Source: Romanomermis culicivorax
Taxonomy: Eukaryota; Nematoda; Enoplea; Mermithida; Mermithidae
DNA length: 64,000 bases
Direction of reading: 5' to 3'
Assembly: GCA_963922205.1 (NCBI GenBank)
Contig: CAWUHX010000012.1
Span: forward strand, 682,001-746,000
The notes beneath the pieces were generated by a model, which had not been told where the DNA came from, made no database searches, and saw only the letters and a program-made list of their open reading frames with translations. This document shows positions 1 through 12,053 of this stretch, piece after piece (position 1 is the stretch's first letter; each line of letters opens with the position of its first letter). Position numbers and translations under genes: made by a program.

Positions 1-54
1 AATTGACTTGTAAAAATTAGAGCCCAACAACCCTCTTGATAAAGTTAAGAGTTT

Positions 55-640
55 TTCCTGTCCGGAGATGCATGTTTATGCGTTATAAAAAAATAATGAG
101 AATTTTCCGGCGCTTGGCGCCGGATTTCAAATCATTCATAATACTTGATATCATTTCTGTTTCGCGGTTAGAAAATGTCGGCCTAGATTATACTTATAGC
201 TTCTAAACATGGGCATGTTATGAATGAATGCTTGACGTTGTACTATTGTTTTTTCATGTATTTGACAAAAATCAAGATTTTTATCGATCATTTTCACAAA
301 ATCGTTCTGCGGCCCATCAGAATGGGAAAATGGCATAGGTTCTTGCTGTCTGAAGAAGAGATTCAAGTTCCTTGTTGTTTGCTTAATCTTCGATCATCGG
401 TAGTTGCAGAAGAATGTGCTAAAAAATGAATTTTTCGACGTTTTAGAGTCCTCGAAATCAAAATTTTTCGGCGCTATCAGAACAACAAGTTACTTTAGCC
501 AGCCTTCTGATTGCTCTTCCAAAACTCAGGAAATTCAGTTTAAAAAGTCTGCAACAGACGCGAAGTGAATGAAATACAAGGGAAGTAATTTTTAACCATT
601 TTTCTGATGAAACTAAGTGTAAACAAATCTGTGCAACAGT
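55..640 (+). repeat. Degenerate partial copy of the palindromic element arm
   Basis: This stretch runs parallel to the right arm of the element at 2665-5036 (compare 4340-5036). Shared landmarks in the same order are the 'ctgtccggagatgcat' word, the GGCGCTTGGCGCCGG hairpin, 'cgcggttagaaaa', the 'gacgcgaagtgaatgaaat' word and the terminal 'atctgtgcaac'. The middle is diverged. Only one arm is visible because the window begins here. Reading frames inside it are short and unsupported. Confidence 0.6.
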
Positions 641-2664
641 ATTTTTTCGTACTCAGTCCATTTGTACTGGTATAAACGACCCCTCAAAAAGCATTTGTAC
701 TCAAAAATTTGCGAAAATTTTCTGAAAAAAACTGTTCATTGTAATAAAATGCAACAAACATAATGTGAAATATGAATATGTTGGCCATTTCCACGAGACA
801 CAAAAGAAGGCTACGAATGCACACACATAAAACAGTAGATCATGAGGCACACAACATGCACTAGTAAAATACTCCATAAAAAGCTTTTATTGTTATGCCG
901 TTAGCGGCTAGTTTGTCGTTATCGATGCGGAATTTTCGTTTGTACTGGTACAAACGAAGCCAAAATTTTCGTTTGTACCCTGGACCGTTTCGTTTGTAAA
1001 GTACAAAAAAACTCTGCTGTGCAACCAAATTTTTCCCCAAGTTGCACATTGCAACCTTGCTTGTGCAAAAAACTCTGATGATTGATTTGAATATTGACTG
1101 ATCTAATATGTAAGCCTTATTCTGTGTGTGATTGAGAATTTGTTCAAAATGATTGGTCTGTTATGTAGGCTGCTACTATGTTTTTGAAGAGTGCTCTTGA
1201 ACAAATTTGTGGAAAAAACATTGTCTTTTCACTACCACATTTATGTACAAACTTTTTTGTTTTGGCCTGTTGAAATTCGGATTGGCCTGTAAAATGTTGA
1301 CCCTAGGAGCCAATTGGCTTGTCGAGAAAAAGTGAAAAAACCTGAATCGACCGAAAAAAAAACAGTGAATAGAAATAGTTTGAAACATGTAAAATGCATT
1401 GCTTTTGCCTTTTGCGCGAAAATAAATAAAAACCATATATACTAAAGCTTCCTTGAAGGAAAAGCCGTCGAATGCTTTCAGAATTTGCATTTATTGGTTG
1501 GTTGATAAAACCCGCAAAATCGATAAAAATTTCACAATTTTATTCCGCACGGACCTTTTCTTCAATTGACAAAAGAGGTCAATATTTTCCATCAACTTTT
1601 CCTAGTAATTTTTTTGACCAAGTATGTCCACAGGTTCCTTATTTGGGTTTTCGGGTCTATTTGAACATTCTGTTGATTAATGAGTCAATAATTTACCAAA
1701 AACTTGAAGCGAAAACTGTAATTTTTGAGTTGTGAGTAATCAATGATGAGAACACATCAGAATGATCATATACAGATTACCTAAAGCAGAATAAGCCAAT
1801 CATTCTCTAACATTTTTGTGATCTAAGAGGAGGATATGGATTTTTTTATTTCTATAGTCTAGAGCGCTGATTATTGCGCTTACATAGGTTAACAGAAACG
1901 CATACTATAGTAGTTGGGGGACATGGGATTGTGGGAGAACCCTCACCCTCAAAAACTCTAGCCGTATAGACAGTTGTCGACGACCTTCCACCCGATGTCA
2001 GTTGTCGACAACTACCCTTTTCGCAGTCGGCCGGAAATCGACGTTAAACACCAATTTTTTAGTCGAGCATGACTTTTCTTAAGAAAGAATCGGTCATACG
2101 GTGAAAATTAATACTTTTGCTACTTTTAAAGCACAAATTATTCATCAAGAGCGTGTCTTTTACATTTCTCGGTCGGAAAAAACACGTTTTTAAGCCCTTG
2201 CTGATCCACTTCATCAAAAGTTTAAAAAGTCAGCTACTCCCGTTTCCCCTTCAAGATGGCCTTGATCGTGTACCCAACTGATCGGAGCTTTCGGATATGC
2301 TGAAACGTGTCGTCAACAATCCAAGATTTATAGAAATATATTTGATACTCAAATTGAAGGTTACGGAGCACTATTTTTTCGTACGGACCTTTTTGCCATT
2401 TGGTGAAAGAGCTTAATTTTTTCGAAATTTTCGACAAGTCGCTTTTCGCTCAAAAATGCCTACGTGTGATTTATTCATGCTTTACTCTCTCTATCCCGTT
2501 AAGCGCATCAGCGGATTCTATACTCTAGAGCGCTGTAAAATGAATCTTTTCAAGTTTTTTCTTCCAGAGACCCCTCCACCCAAAATTTTGAGAATTATTG
2601 ACTCCCGGCCCGAAAAAGTGCTCCAACCCCCCCCCCCCAGACATCGGAGCTCCGTTACATGTAT
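641..2664. other. Gene-free stretch with scattered repeat fragments
   Basis: No coding frame is convincing. At 1018-1056 'gtgcaaccaaatttttccccaagttgcac' sequence recurs almost unchanged just right of the palindromic element (from about 5030), so the flank of that element is itself repeated. A C-rich tract lies near 2629-2639. The rest is AT-rich with no recognisable structure. Confidence 0.5.
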
Positions 2665-2843
2665 GGTTGCACAGATAAATTTTTGGTTGCTCACTCTAAA
2701 ATCGATAAGTTTGCTTTAATTTATCGAAAAATCTATCGCAAACTAGTTTTCTTGTATTTCATTCAATTCGCGTCAGTTTCAGACATTTAAAACCCTATTT
2801 TCTGAGTTTTGGGGAGAAAATGAAAAGATTAATATGACTAGAC

Positions 2844-3115
<272 letters not shown>

Positions 3116-3200
3116 CGCCGAAATTTTTTCTGGATTTCAATATTCATGAACGCTGGAAAATGAATCTTTTCAGTTTTATTTTCCAGACAAAAGGTTTGAT

Positions 3201-3419
3201 CATACCTGTAAGAGGTGCGACCAGTTGGAGGGGGGTAAATCAAAATTTTGGGGGGGGCCGAAAAAAGTCGAAATTTTTCCCAAAAAAGGCCAAAAAACAT
3301 ACAGTTTTGCAAATTTTTTTAATTTTTACCAGACTGTGGGTGTTGAGGGGGTTGGGTATATGGCTGACCAAGTTGGGGGGGTCCCCCCCAACCCCCCCCC
3401 TCCCCTAATTGCAGGTACG
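3201..3419. mobile_element. G-rich MITE, 219 bp, with 8-bp target duplication
   Basis: The ends are CATACCTG and CAGGTACG. The flanks are GGTTTGAT on both sides (3193-3200 and 3420-3427), and the undisturbed right arm of the host palindrome reads through this site without the insert. A second copy with the same ends is at 58908-59152. The interior has G runs, an AAAAAAGGCCAAAAAACATAC-like segment and a C/G-run pair near 3370-3405. It encodes nothing credible. The 7-8 bp duplications suggest hAT-like mobilisation, which is inference. Confidence 0.85.
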
Positions 3420-3755
3420 GGTTTGATTTCTCAGTGAATTTATGAATTTTCAATCGGACAAATTAAAATTCAAAAACTAGGCAAGCGACTAAGAATTCGG
3501 ATCTTCGAATCGGCAAAAATTTCTACACTCAAAATGTTTTAATCACATGAAAGTCGAAATTTTTATGAACATGGCAAAAAAATTTTGTAAAATAACCGAA
3601 AAAAGTTAGTTTTCATTTCGTCAACAAACAATACAGGATCAAACATTTATCCATAAAATGTTGATAATTAGAACCTATAAGCACTAACTAAAATGACCTT
3701 TTATAACCGCGCACTAATATAAGAAATCATAGAATGAATTGAAATTCGGTGCGAG

Positions 3756-4179
3756 CATACATGCACGTGTGGGGGGGGGGGGTTTGGGGGTTTTGACCCC
3801 CAGCAGATTTTTATTGACCCCCAGCAGATTCTTGCTGACCCCCAGCAGATTTAACTTTTCCAGCAATGACTGAGAAGATGACGAAGGAAAATGAGCAAGA
3901 GAGAAAAAAGTCGTCATAAAAATGGAAATGAAAATGTAGTTTAACAATTTTTCTAAACAAATCATACTTGATTCCAAAAAAGTAACATGAAAACTTTAAA
4001 AAGTGCTGTCTAAGCAAATAGTTTCATATATCTGACTAATATAGGTTGAAGAATATGCTGCTTGGATGTTAGAAGACATTCTGAGACCTTTCTCTTCATT
4101 ATCAAGAATGAAAAAAAATTTTGTATTCCACTCCCTGTCTTGGCTGACCCCCACAGAATTTCTATGCTGTGCATGTATG
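3756..4179. mobile_element. TIR element (CATACATGCAC ends) with TCTGCTGGGGGTCAA repeats
   Basis: Terminal inverted repeats CATACATGCAC and GTGCATGTATG bound a 424-bp insert in the left arm of the palindrome; the opposite arm is uninterrupted. The interior begins with a G run and three tandem GACCCCCAGCAGATT units. The flanks GTGCGA and GCGCGA suggest a 6-bp duplication with one change. Another copy, carrying two further insertions, lies at 20838-21810, and a truncated one at about 56830-57036. No transposase is encoded. Confidence 0.8.
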
Positions 4180-4229
4180 GGCGCGAAGCGCCGGAAAACT
4201 TTCGCTTTTTTCTATTTTAGAACCCATAA

Positions 4230-4357
4230 AAATGCATCTCCGGACAGAAAACCCAATCACCTAATCAAAAGAGCAGTCAGGCCTCAAGTTTCAATGTGCA
4301 ACTTGAGGCCTGACTGCTCTTTTGCTAAGGTTTATGGGTTTTCTGTCCGAAGATGCA
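4230..4357. repeat. Perfect 25-bp-stem hairpin at the palindrome centre
   Basis: Bases 4266-4290 pair perfectly with 4300-4324, leaving a 9-base loop (4291-4299). The pairing resumes outside: 4230-4253 matches 4334-4357 with one mismatch. This marks the axis of the 2665-5036 element. In RNA it would form a long stem. Confidence 0.95.
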
Positions 4358-5081
4358 TTTTTAAGCGTCCTAAAATGGGAAAAAGTGAAAATTTTTCGGC
4401 GCTTTGCGCCGGGTTTCAATTCATTTATAATTTTGTATATTATTCTAGTGCGCGGTTAGAAAAGGTCATTCTAGTTAGTGCTTAAAGGTTCTAATTATCA
4501 TCATATTATGGTTAAATGTTTGATCCTGTATTTTTTTTTGACGAAGTTGATGAAAACCAACATTTTTGTCGATAATTTTCCCAAAATTTTTTGCGATCTC
4601 CACAAAAAATTAGAATTTTGACTTTCATGTGATTAAAACATTTTGAGTGTAAGACAATGCTAGAAATTTTTGGCGGTTGAAAGCCGCTTGCCTAGTTTTT
4701 GGATTTCAGTTTGTCCCACTGAAAATTCATTAAATTCACCGAGAAATCAAACCTTCTGTCTGGGAAATAAAAGGTGAAAAGATTCATTTTCCAGCGTTCT
4801 AGAATATTGAAATCCCGAAAAAATTTTCGGCGCTTCGCGCCGCACTAATTACTCTAGTCTAGTCATATTAACTTTTTCATTTGGTCTCCAAAACTCAAAA
4901 AATTGGGTTTTAAATGCCTAAAACCGACGCGGATCGAATGAAATGTCAAGAAAATAGTTTGCGATGGTTTTTTCCGATAAATTTAAGCAAATTTATCGAT
5001 TTTAGAGTGAGCAACTAAAAATTTATCTGTGCAACCAAAATTTTTCCCCAAGTTGCACATTGCAACCTGGGCCCTGGCCTG

Positions 5082-6098
5082 CACCGTTTTTTTTCCTCGA
5101 AGATTTTTTCCACATGAGAACCGGACCCAAAATTTTTTTCCTCATTTTCCAAAAATTTTCCACATTTTTAAAAACGCTTATAATGTGGCTACGGATGCTT
5201 TTTTATGCATTTTAGGAGCATACCCAAACATTTTGTTGTATTTGTAGTCAGAAACCTGCAAAAATGAGGAAAAAAATTGAGAAAATTCTGGTTATGTTAG
5301 TCAAAAAGAGCTCATGGAGAATATATTGGTGTTCTATAGGAGCGGATAAAGCAAGTTAACGATGGAGTTCTCATGAATTTATCCGCTATCAACATTTCTG
5401 TGATTTCGATTAGAATCATCTAATTTTCTTCAGTTCTTGGTCCGGCGCAAAGCGCCGGAAAAAATTTTGAATTTCCACTTTCTAAAACGCTGGAAAATGA
5501 ACGTTCATAACGTTGGGAAATAAATTAAAATCAGAGGGATGAAGTGCAATTTGCTCCCCATTCCGGCGCGAAGCTCCGGAAAAATTTTCGGGTTTTTATT
5601 CTAAAACGCTGAAAAATAAATCTCTCCAACAGATAATTCGTGAAGAAAAGTTTTAAAATCGCAGTCTAGAATGATGTCTTCAATTTCCACTTACGATAAA
5701 CGCAAAAGTTCAGATTGCAAACGTTTAAAAAATTCCAATCATCGAGAGAAAAAATTGAGAGAATTGATGAAAAATCTCTCTTTTCGGCGACATAATTGAC
5801 TGTAAACGATTAGAAAATGAAACGAGCTAGCTTGCTTGATAGAAACTGTTGAGCATTAATTAGAAAGTCGAAGTAGATATGCTAACGGCCGCGCCTGATA
5901 GAAAATAATGATTATTCCCTGACCGGCGCGATGCGCCGGAAAATTTTGAGATTTTGACCTTTTAAAGTCCACCAAAACGCATCTTTTCGGTTTAGAGTTC
6001 CATAAAATTTTTTCCACAATGAGAACCATACCCAAATTTTTTTCCTCATTTCGAAATTTTTTTCCTCAAAAGACCCCATTTGAGGAAAAAAAACGGTG
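5082..6098. mobile_element. TIR element with 17-bp CACCG(T)8CCTC ends
   Basis: CACCGTTTTTTTTCCTC at 5082-5098 is exactly complementary to the sequence ending at 6098. Subterminal GAGAACC-ACCC-TTTTTTTCCTCATT blocks occur near both ends (about 5115-5155 and 6019-6055) in the same orientation. The interior carries three GGCGCGAAGCGCCGG-type hairpins (about 5443, 5564, 5922), the same motif found in the palindromic element. No coding frame and no clear target duplication were seen. It is a probable non-autonomous DNA transposon. Confidence 0.65.
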
Positions 6099-6350
6099 GG
6101 TGAAAGTATCTGCAGTTAGTTTTTATCAAACTTGGAAGAGAGTAAGAAAATAAATTTATTAAATGCAAAGAAATACAGGAGTGAATATGAATAATACAGA
6201 AAAGCTCATGGACATGACAGAAGCACGTGCGAACTGCGAATTGAGCTTTAAAAAATGACTCAATTTAGATCGAAAACAGGGCATACTTGTTGTAACTTTT
6301 GGCACAAAACAGTTTTATTGTTTTCAGTACGTTTTTAGAGTGAAAAATTT

Positions 6351-6401
6351 TTTGTGCCATTGGCACAAATTTTTTTGGCCCTTTGTGCCAATTGGCACAA
6401 A
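6351..6401. repeat. Two adjacent GTGCCA/TGGCAC palindromes
   Basis: 6351-6369 (TTTGTGCCATTGGCACAAA) and 6382-6401 (TTTGTGCCAATTGGCACAAA) are near-identical palindromes 12 bases apart. The second is a perfect 20-base dyad. Further single half-sites GGCACAAA occur at 6301. They could be remnants of a TIR element or protein-binding dyads; the sequence does not decide. Confidence 0.6.
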
Positions 6402-6834
6402 TGTCCGTGCACAAAAAAAACGCTGGATAGAAACCTTGCGAAATCACGCTAATTTTTCGGAAATATCGCCGACTAGTATAGTATCTGCTTTTTTTGTGCA
6501 GCTCTCATTGATACGTGTACAACCTTCATTACTAGCTGTATTAAAAGACATTAAATTATCGATTTGCTACATAACCTTTCAGTTGCTTTTCTCATAATTA
6601 TCGCAACTGAAAAATTAACAGCTCTATCACTACTGTTTTTCTGCCGGCAATGGTTTGGGACTGAAAATCGGGAATGTCTTTAGGATTCTGAAGTCATACA
6701 TGTGAGGCGTTCAACAGGTCATTGGCGGATCTCACCCTCCTCCACTCATTTTATCCCTAGATCTGGTCAAACTTTTATTTATATACATTTTACAAATGAG
6801 GAAGATTCTGCTTTGTATCACTTCAGCATTATAA
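6402..6834. other. Gene-free spacer before the retroelement
   Basis: No coding frame, repeat or recognisable signal was seen here apart from the target-site copy ATAA at 6831-6834. Confidence 0.5.
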
Positions 6835-7712
6835 TGTAATGTACCTGCTAACGCAGTACTGTAAATATATAGCATACTGTATGTGATAGTCATTTATTAA
6901 ATATTATTTCATTCTCATAATTTATCGTCTCAAGGGTGTCTGTGATTCACACCCAAACATTCCTGTAAAATTACGTGAAGTACTTTATTTTGATCCATTC
7001 ACACCCCCGTAGCCCAATTAAGATGCCCCAATTAATTTGCACAAACCGCAGCTGGTCCCCTAGAACCTACACTAAACCACTCATTCCACCGCTACCGTAA
7101 TCCCCCGTAAAAATCGTAAACAACACCTGCACACAGTAAAAAGTAGAAGCCCTGCCAGACAGTAGTCTCAAGTGCAATGGTAGCGACGGTCCCACTAAAC
7201 ATGTGTACACAGAGAAACAGATACAGGAAGCATGCACAGAAGCACAGAGGTGTGGCTAAGCCCACCGTAGGAAGCAGGCAAGACACGGAAAGCATGCCGT
7301 ACTAGAAAAGCATTAAAGGGCGTGACTAAATTAGCAAGAATAGTAAAGCAGGAAGCGGCGATTGGCGGAAGAAGATGGACAGAAGCAAGACCTCCTGCGG
7401 CGCCCAGGGAGTGGCCAAAAACGTCGTACTTAAAGAGAAGCAAAGCGTGATTTTGTGATTATTCGCAATTCATAGTTTTCCGGCCTCAGCGCTTCTCTAT
7501 TTGCAAGCCATTTTTATATTGCGAGCGAGATTCCCCTTTTTTGGAAGCAGTTAAGCCATTGTTGTAACTCTCCGCGTTTCCCGTGTTGTTGTGGACGTCC
7601 CAAAGCAGCCGTCAACTATTATTCGTATCGCCCCAACGTATCCCGCGCCACCTATTGTAACCTCCATCTGTAATTATATAAAGTAAAGTGCTTCACAAAT
7701 CTGGTCGTTACA
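6835..7712 (+). repeat. 5' LTR, 878 bp
   Basis: Begins TGTAATGTACC and ends GGTCGTTACA, matching 15201-16078 over its full length with substitutions but no visible indel. Promoter and polyadenylation positions were not resolved, although TATATAAAG lies near the 3' end (about 7675-7683). Confidence 0.96.
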
Positions 7713-7717
7713 TATTT

Positions 7718-7735
7718 TGGTGACCGTACCGTACT
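7718..7735 (+). promoter_or_regulatory. Candidate tRNA primer-binding site
   Basis: Five bases after the LTR end comes TGGTGACCGTACCGTAC. The TGG start, complementary to the CCA end of tRNAs, is the usual primer-site signature. I cannot assign the primer tRNA from sequence alone. Confidence 0.5.
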
Positions 7736-7956
7736 GTTAACCACTGGAACTCCCCGCCCCAATTAGGTGTATCCTTTATCCAGGCATCCTGAAGCATTAG
7801 ATAATTCAGTAGTAAACATTTCCTACAGTAAGACAGATAGTCGTAGAAAGCAAACTGGAAATCCCCTCCAACGAAACATTAAGCGATACATTTGTACGAA
7901 TACAGCGTGAAGCAAAAATTGAAGCATTTAAGCATAAATCCCAGCGTAAACCAAGA

Positions 7957-9170
7957 ATGACCCACAAAACACAAGATCATTTAGGAGAAATGGTTAGAGA
8001 ACAGATAAACGATTTATTTTCTGAACACTTTCGTACTCTGCACACACAATTGAACCAGGATACAGTAAACCTTACCCTAATTGACGATCTAAGAACAGCA
8101 AACATTCGTAATAACATAGCAAATAATTTTTACATGAAACCTACAGTATTCACAGGCGGCATGACCCAACATTTTGGTGAATGGAATAAACGTTTAGAGC
8201 AGTTCATGGTACTTCAAGGCATGAAAGATACAGACGTACAGTTGAAGTAGGCATGTTTAGAGATTCATTTAGGAGGAGCCGCGTTAGCAAAATTCAAAAG
8301 TTTAGCCAATTCCGAAAACCCTCCCAACACATACGAGCAGTATAAAATTGCATTACAGGCCTTTTTCCCAAACAATGGAGATAATGAGCTACATCAACAA
8401 TTTTTAGGCAAGAGAAAACAAAAATGATCAGAAACAGTAACCGAATTCTTGTTTGATCTAGAACACCTCACAACCCTCCCCTACCCCAACTTTAACACAG
8501 ACGCACGAGAAATGATCATAAAGCCCCTTTTTGTAGAAGGCATGCAAAACGAAATCAGGGGAGCAATTAAGTATAGACGATTCACAACCCTAAAAGAAAT
8601 GTCAGACGAAGCAGCTTACATTGAACAGCAAATCCTTAGAAACGAGCTAAAATCCAACACCCTTCCATTTATACCCCCAAAACCCGAACCCATCTTCTCC
8701 CTAACCAAAAATATGGAACAACAGGACCTTTTGCATCAATTAGAACAACAAGTAAAAGATTTACAGTTACAGATCAAACAAAAATCTCAACCCCCACAAC
8801 AAATTAACTACAACAGTTTCAGTAACAACACTTTCAGCAAGAATAATGCTTACAGGAACAATACTACTCCTAGGCAACCCACATGCTTTCAATGTGGACA
8901 ACTCGGACACGTAGCTCGCAATTGTAATTCAGTAGGGACCCGAAAATCATGTGAAATTTGTTTTTGTAATAATCACATTACATGTCATTGTAAAAGCCGA
9001 TGCATCCACTGCTCCCAAACAGGACATAGATCTGATAACTGCCTTTCAAAACCCTACTCAAATTTTCAATGTTTTCTATGCAAGCAGAGAGGTCATACAA
9101 GCAGGTACTGTGCAAATCAACAAAGTCGTAATATTCAAAATTGCATTGAGTACAGGCAACCCCAACCCAT
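7957..9170 (+). pseudogene. gag, capsid and nucleocapsid region, two in-frame stops
   Basis: Structural polyprotein region of the retroelement. One reading frame runs through it but is broken by TAG at 8248 and TGA at 8425. Before the breaks, a helical capsid-like segment is visible ('GGMTQHFGEWNKRLEQF'). At 8884-9110 lie four consecutive C-X2-C-X4-H-X4-C zinc knuckles, which bind genomic RNA in retroviral nucleocapsids. The ATG at 7957 is the first in frame, but the frame is open upstream to about 7815 without another ATG, so the true N-terminus is uncertain. The same frame continues into the envelope-like segment with no stop. Confidence 0.85.
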
Positions 9171-11634
9171 AATGGACATTGATGACCCTGCATTCTACTC
9201 AACACTACCTACCATAACTAACGGCCCTCAGACTACTTTAGGAACTATAATTCCGACCACCCATTGCCGCAGTCAGGAGGAATACGTCCTCGACTTGGAC
9301 ATACCTGATTGGTGCGCCATGTCACCACCCCCCACGCCCCAAGCCGACAAAATTGTAAAATTGCTGCCCACCATCCCGGCAGACTACAAAATCCGGCGAA
9401 AACAGAACACCAAGTTGCCCACCGCCACCGATACACCCTCTAAAACAGGCCATAACCTTTTGTCCCTCCTACACTGCCTCACCCCCGAACCTTACAGATT
9501 CGGCCCCCGCCAAACACTATTACCAACCCCCAAAAGTAAGCAAATCCAAACCCCATCTCATGACTCAACTTCTAAAGTTTTACAGACTGTTCAGATTACA
9601 AACCGGCCACCCCCTCAGCTCAAAACCGAAAAACACCAACAACGGCCACGCCAAACCGGCCAGAATGAAAATACACAATGCCCCGCCTACTCCAATAACA
9701 CATTGTATTGGCCCATGTTTTGTATATTTTTATGCATAATAATCCCCACATTGTGTACTGCCCAGTTTCAGATCTGCAGAACTTCATTGAGCAGTCACTC
9801 AGTCAGCATACCAAAACTTGTATCATGTATGCCCCCTTCCACAGTAGACAAACCAGTACAGACATTCCGAAAAATCTATATCCCCTCCACTAAACCTCAC
9901 ATTACAGATGCATACAAATGCAGTGTTTGCAAACACAAAATTTGCACTAATACAGGGTTTTTTGGCTCAAAAGGTATTGTCTTCGACCAAATCGAAATGC
10001 AAAATCTAACCCCACATGTTTGTAAGGCAATTGTTATAGACAAAGAACACAACGGTCAAAAATTATACGAAACTCAACCGGGATTTTGGTCAACAAACAA
10101 CTCCCTAAGCGTAGAATACACATGGTGTTGTACAGACCACTGTACGTTGGTCACTAACGTCATCATAGAAATAGGACAAATAGCATCTTGGAATGGAAAA
10201 TCTATGACAGGTACATTAGGTGACCTGGGATCATGCAAACTGACATCATGCCATTGTGTAATGGCCGAGGGGTCCATTATCTGGAATGAAACAGCATTCA
10301 AAAACTTATGCCCTTTCAAATACAAAAATACACATCCCATAAAACTGACGCAAACCCAGATGATAATAGAAGAGCTACAAGGTGCATTCTCGGTCAAAAA
10401 TACACTCTTTTCGAACCCCAACTGCCCAGAAATCCAAGACAGCATTCTAACCGAACAAGGCATTGTTGTACAATTAGACAAAAGCACCCCACATCGTAAT
10501 GCATTTTTAACCCCAAAAATCAACAAAACACACACTACACTATATGATTTTGACGATTTTGAACCCATTAACGCAAAACTAAACTATCTAGCAGATAAAA
10601 TCCAGGAATTTGAGATCCAAAATTTCAAAGACGTCTGGAGTGAATTATGCAGACAGGCACAGCGTCACCTTGACCTAGTATGGCAAATTTTACGCCTTGA
10701 TGCAACCCTTGGGGCGCCTGCATTCCTACAGCGAACTGACATAATAGCAGAATTCACAGGAGATGCCCTCACAGTCTGGCCATGTAAGCAGGTAAACGCA
10801 TCCAAAGTCTTTTACAACCATAAAATCAACGAAACATGCTACAAACTTTTACCTATTTTGGTAGGAACTGAACTCATGTTTTCCAACCCAGGGGGAAATG
10901 ATTTGACCCATTTCTCACAAACCGTCGACTGCCACCACATGCATGTAGCCCTTTACAAACAGAACAATACATGGGTCAGTGAAACAGGATCCCTGCATGT
11001 CACAAATCTACCTTTAGAAATCGTCTGGAACCAAAATTTCTCCTTTTTCCATTTTAACACACCCGCAATTTTTCATGATCAACTCGCAATCATTTTGACA
11101 AACTTACTCTTTTTGAAACAATACATTTACAAAGCTCACACACTCGAAAACGTTGTTGAAAAACTCGTCAATTACACTGCCCAAATGTCTCTTAACTCCG
11201 ATACAGTTTACAACATGATCTCAGGTAGTGACCAAGCAATCGGAAATACCCTCTCTGGTGCCAGTCAAGGCATAGAACATGTAATCACCGGCACTACCCA
11301 AAGCCTCACAGACGGATTAAATAATTTACTCAAAGGACCCCTGCAAATTGTTGTCAATCTAGCCGTTATTACTGTAGTCATCGCAGGCGTCTTTTACTCT
11401 TTTCTCATTCTTCGAAAATATTTCCCTCCCCCAAAGCATCATGTTACCAATGAACATGCATACAAAATACCATCACACCGCAGGCTTTCACATGAGACCA
11501 TTCCCCCATCATTTGGCCATGCCCTTTTAGAATTAACTCATCGTCGTGGGGCCCAAACACAGCAGAAATATGTTCTTGTTGATATTGATACCCCCAGAAC
11601 CCCTGCAATCGAACTCATTAATCAAATCCACTGA
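9171..11634 (+). CDS. Envelope-like glycoprotein fused in frame behind gag
   Basis: This is the uninterrupted C-terminal part of a frame open from 8449 to the TGA at 11632. After a proline-rich linker comes a hydrophobic segment at about 9712-9770 that could act as an internal signal peptide. A cysteine-rich ectodomain of roughly 500 residues follows, with several N-X-S/T sites. Near the end there is a second hydrophobic segment (about 11347-11412, VNLAVITVVIAGVFYSFLIL), then a charged tail of about 70 residues. This is the layout of a class I or III type viral membrane glycoprotein. The central part loosely recalls glycoproteins captured from RNA viruses by invertebrate retroelements, but I cannot name the family. 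The unusual point is its place between gag and protease. Confidence 0.7.
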
Positions 11635-12050
11635 TCTAGATCAAATAAGCCACCCCAGAACATATCTGAGAAACATACTCCTCACATTCCAATCACACTA
11701 AACGGCAAGTAATTTACAAAAGGCATGATTGACACTCGTGCAGTATACTCACTCATTGATTCGTGAATCGCTCAAATCTTACAGCTAGACATGAAACCCC
11801 CGCTAGTCCAAGCAAAAGCAGCAAACAATCTTCCGATTCACTTTGTCAGAACCACTTTTGTCACAGTAACAGCCCAAACTATCCAGGAAACAATAATGGT
11901 CCATGTCCAAAAACTGCACAGCAGACATCCTTCTAGGGAAAAACTTTCTCAGTCAATTTTGGGAATACACCATCAACAATCAGAAATCTCAGGTCAAATT
12001 TGGCAAAGTCATACTACTTTGTGATGCCTTGGAATATAGCCCCCTATTGA
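11635..12050 (+). pseudogene. Aspartic protease region, stops, frameshift and altered active site
   Basis: The frame continues from the envelope-like region but has TAA at 11710 and TGA at 11764. The active-site box at about 11725-11760 reads ...IDTRAVYSLID, where retropepsins have D-T/S-G. The catalytic Asp (11731) is present but the Gly after Thr is Arg. The second conserved box (ILLGKNFL, from about 11927) is in another frame, so a frameshift lies between about 11890 and 11925. The enzyme would normally cleave the polyproteins; this copy should be inactive. Confidence 0.75.
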
Positions 12051-12053
12051 CCC

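Noticed and set aside
7092-7443. Minus-strand frames in the 5' LTR, repeated in the 3' LTR and solo LTR
   Set aside because: They look conserved only because the LTRs are copies; the solo LTR version is interrupted and no motif is present.
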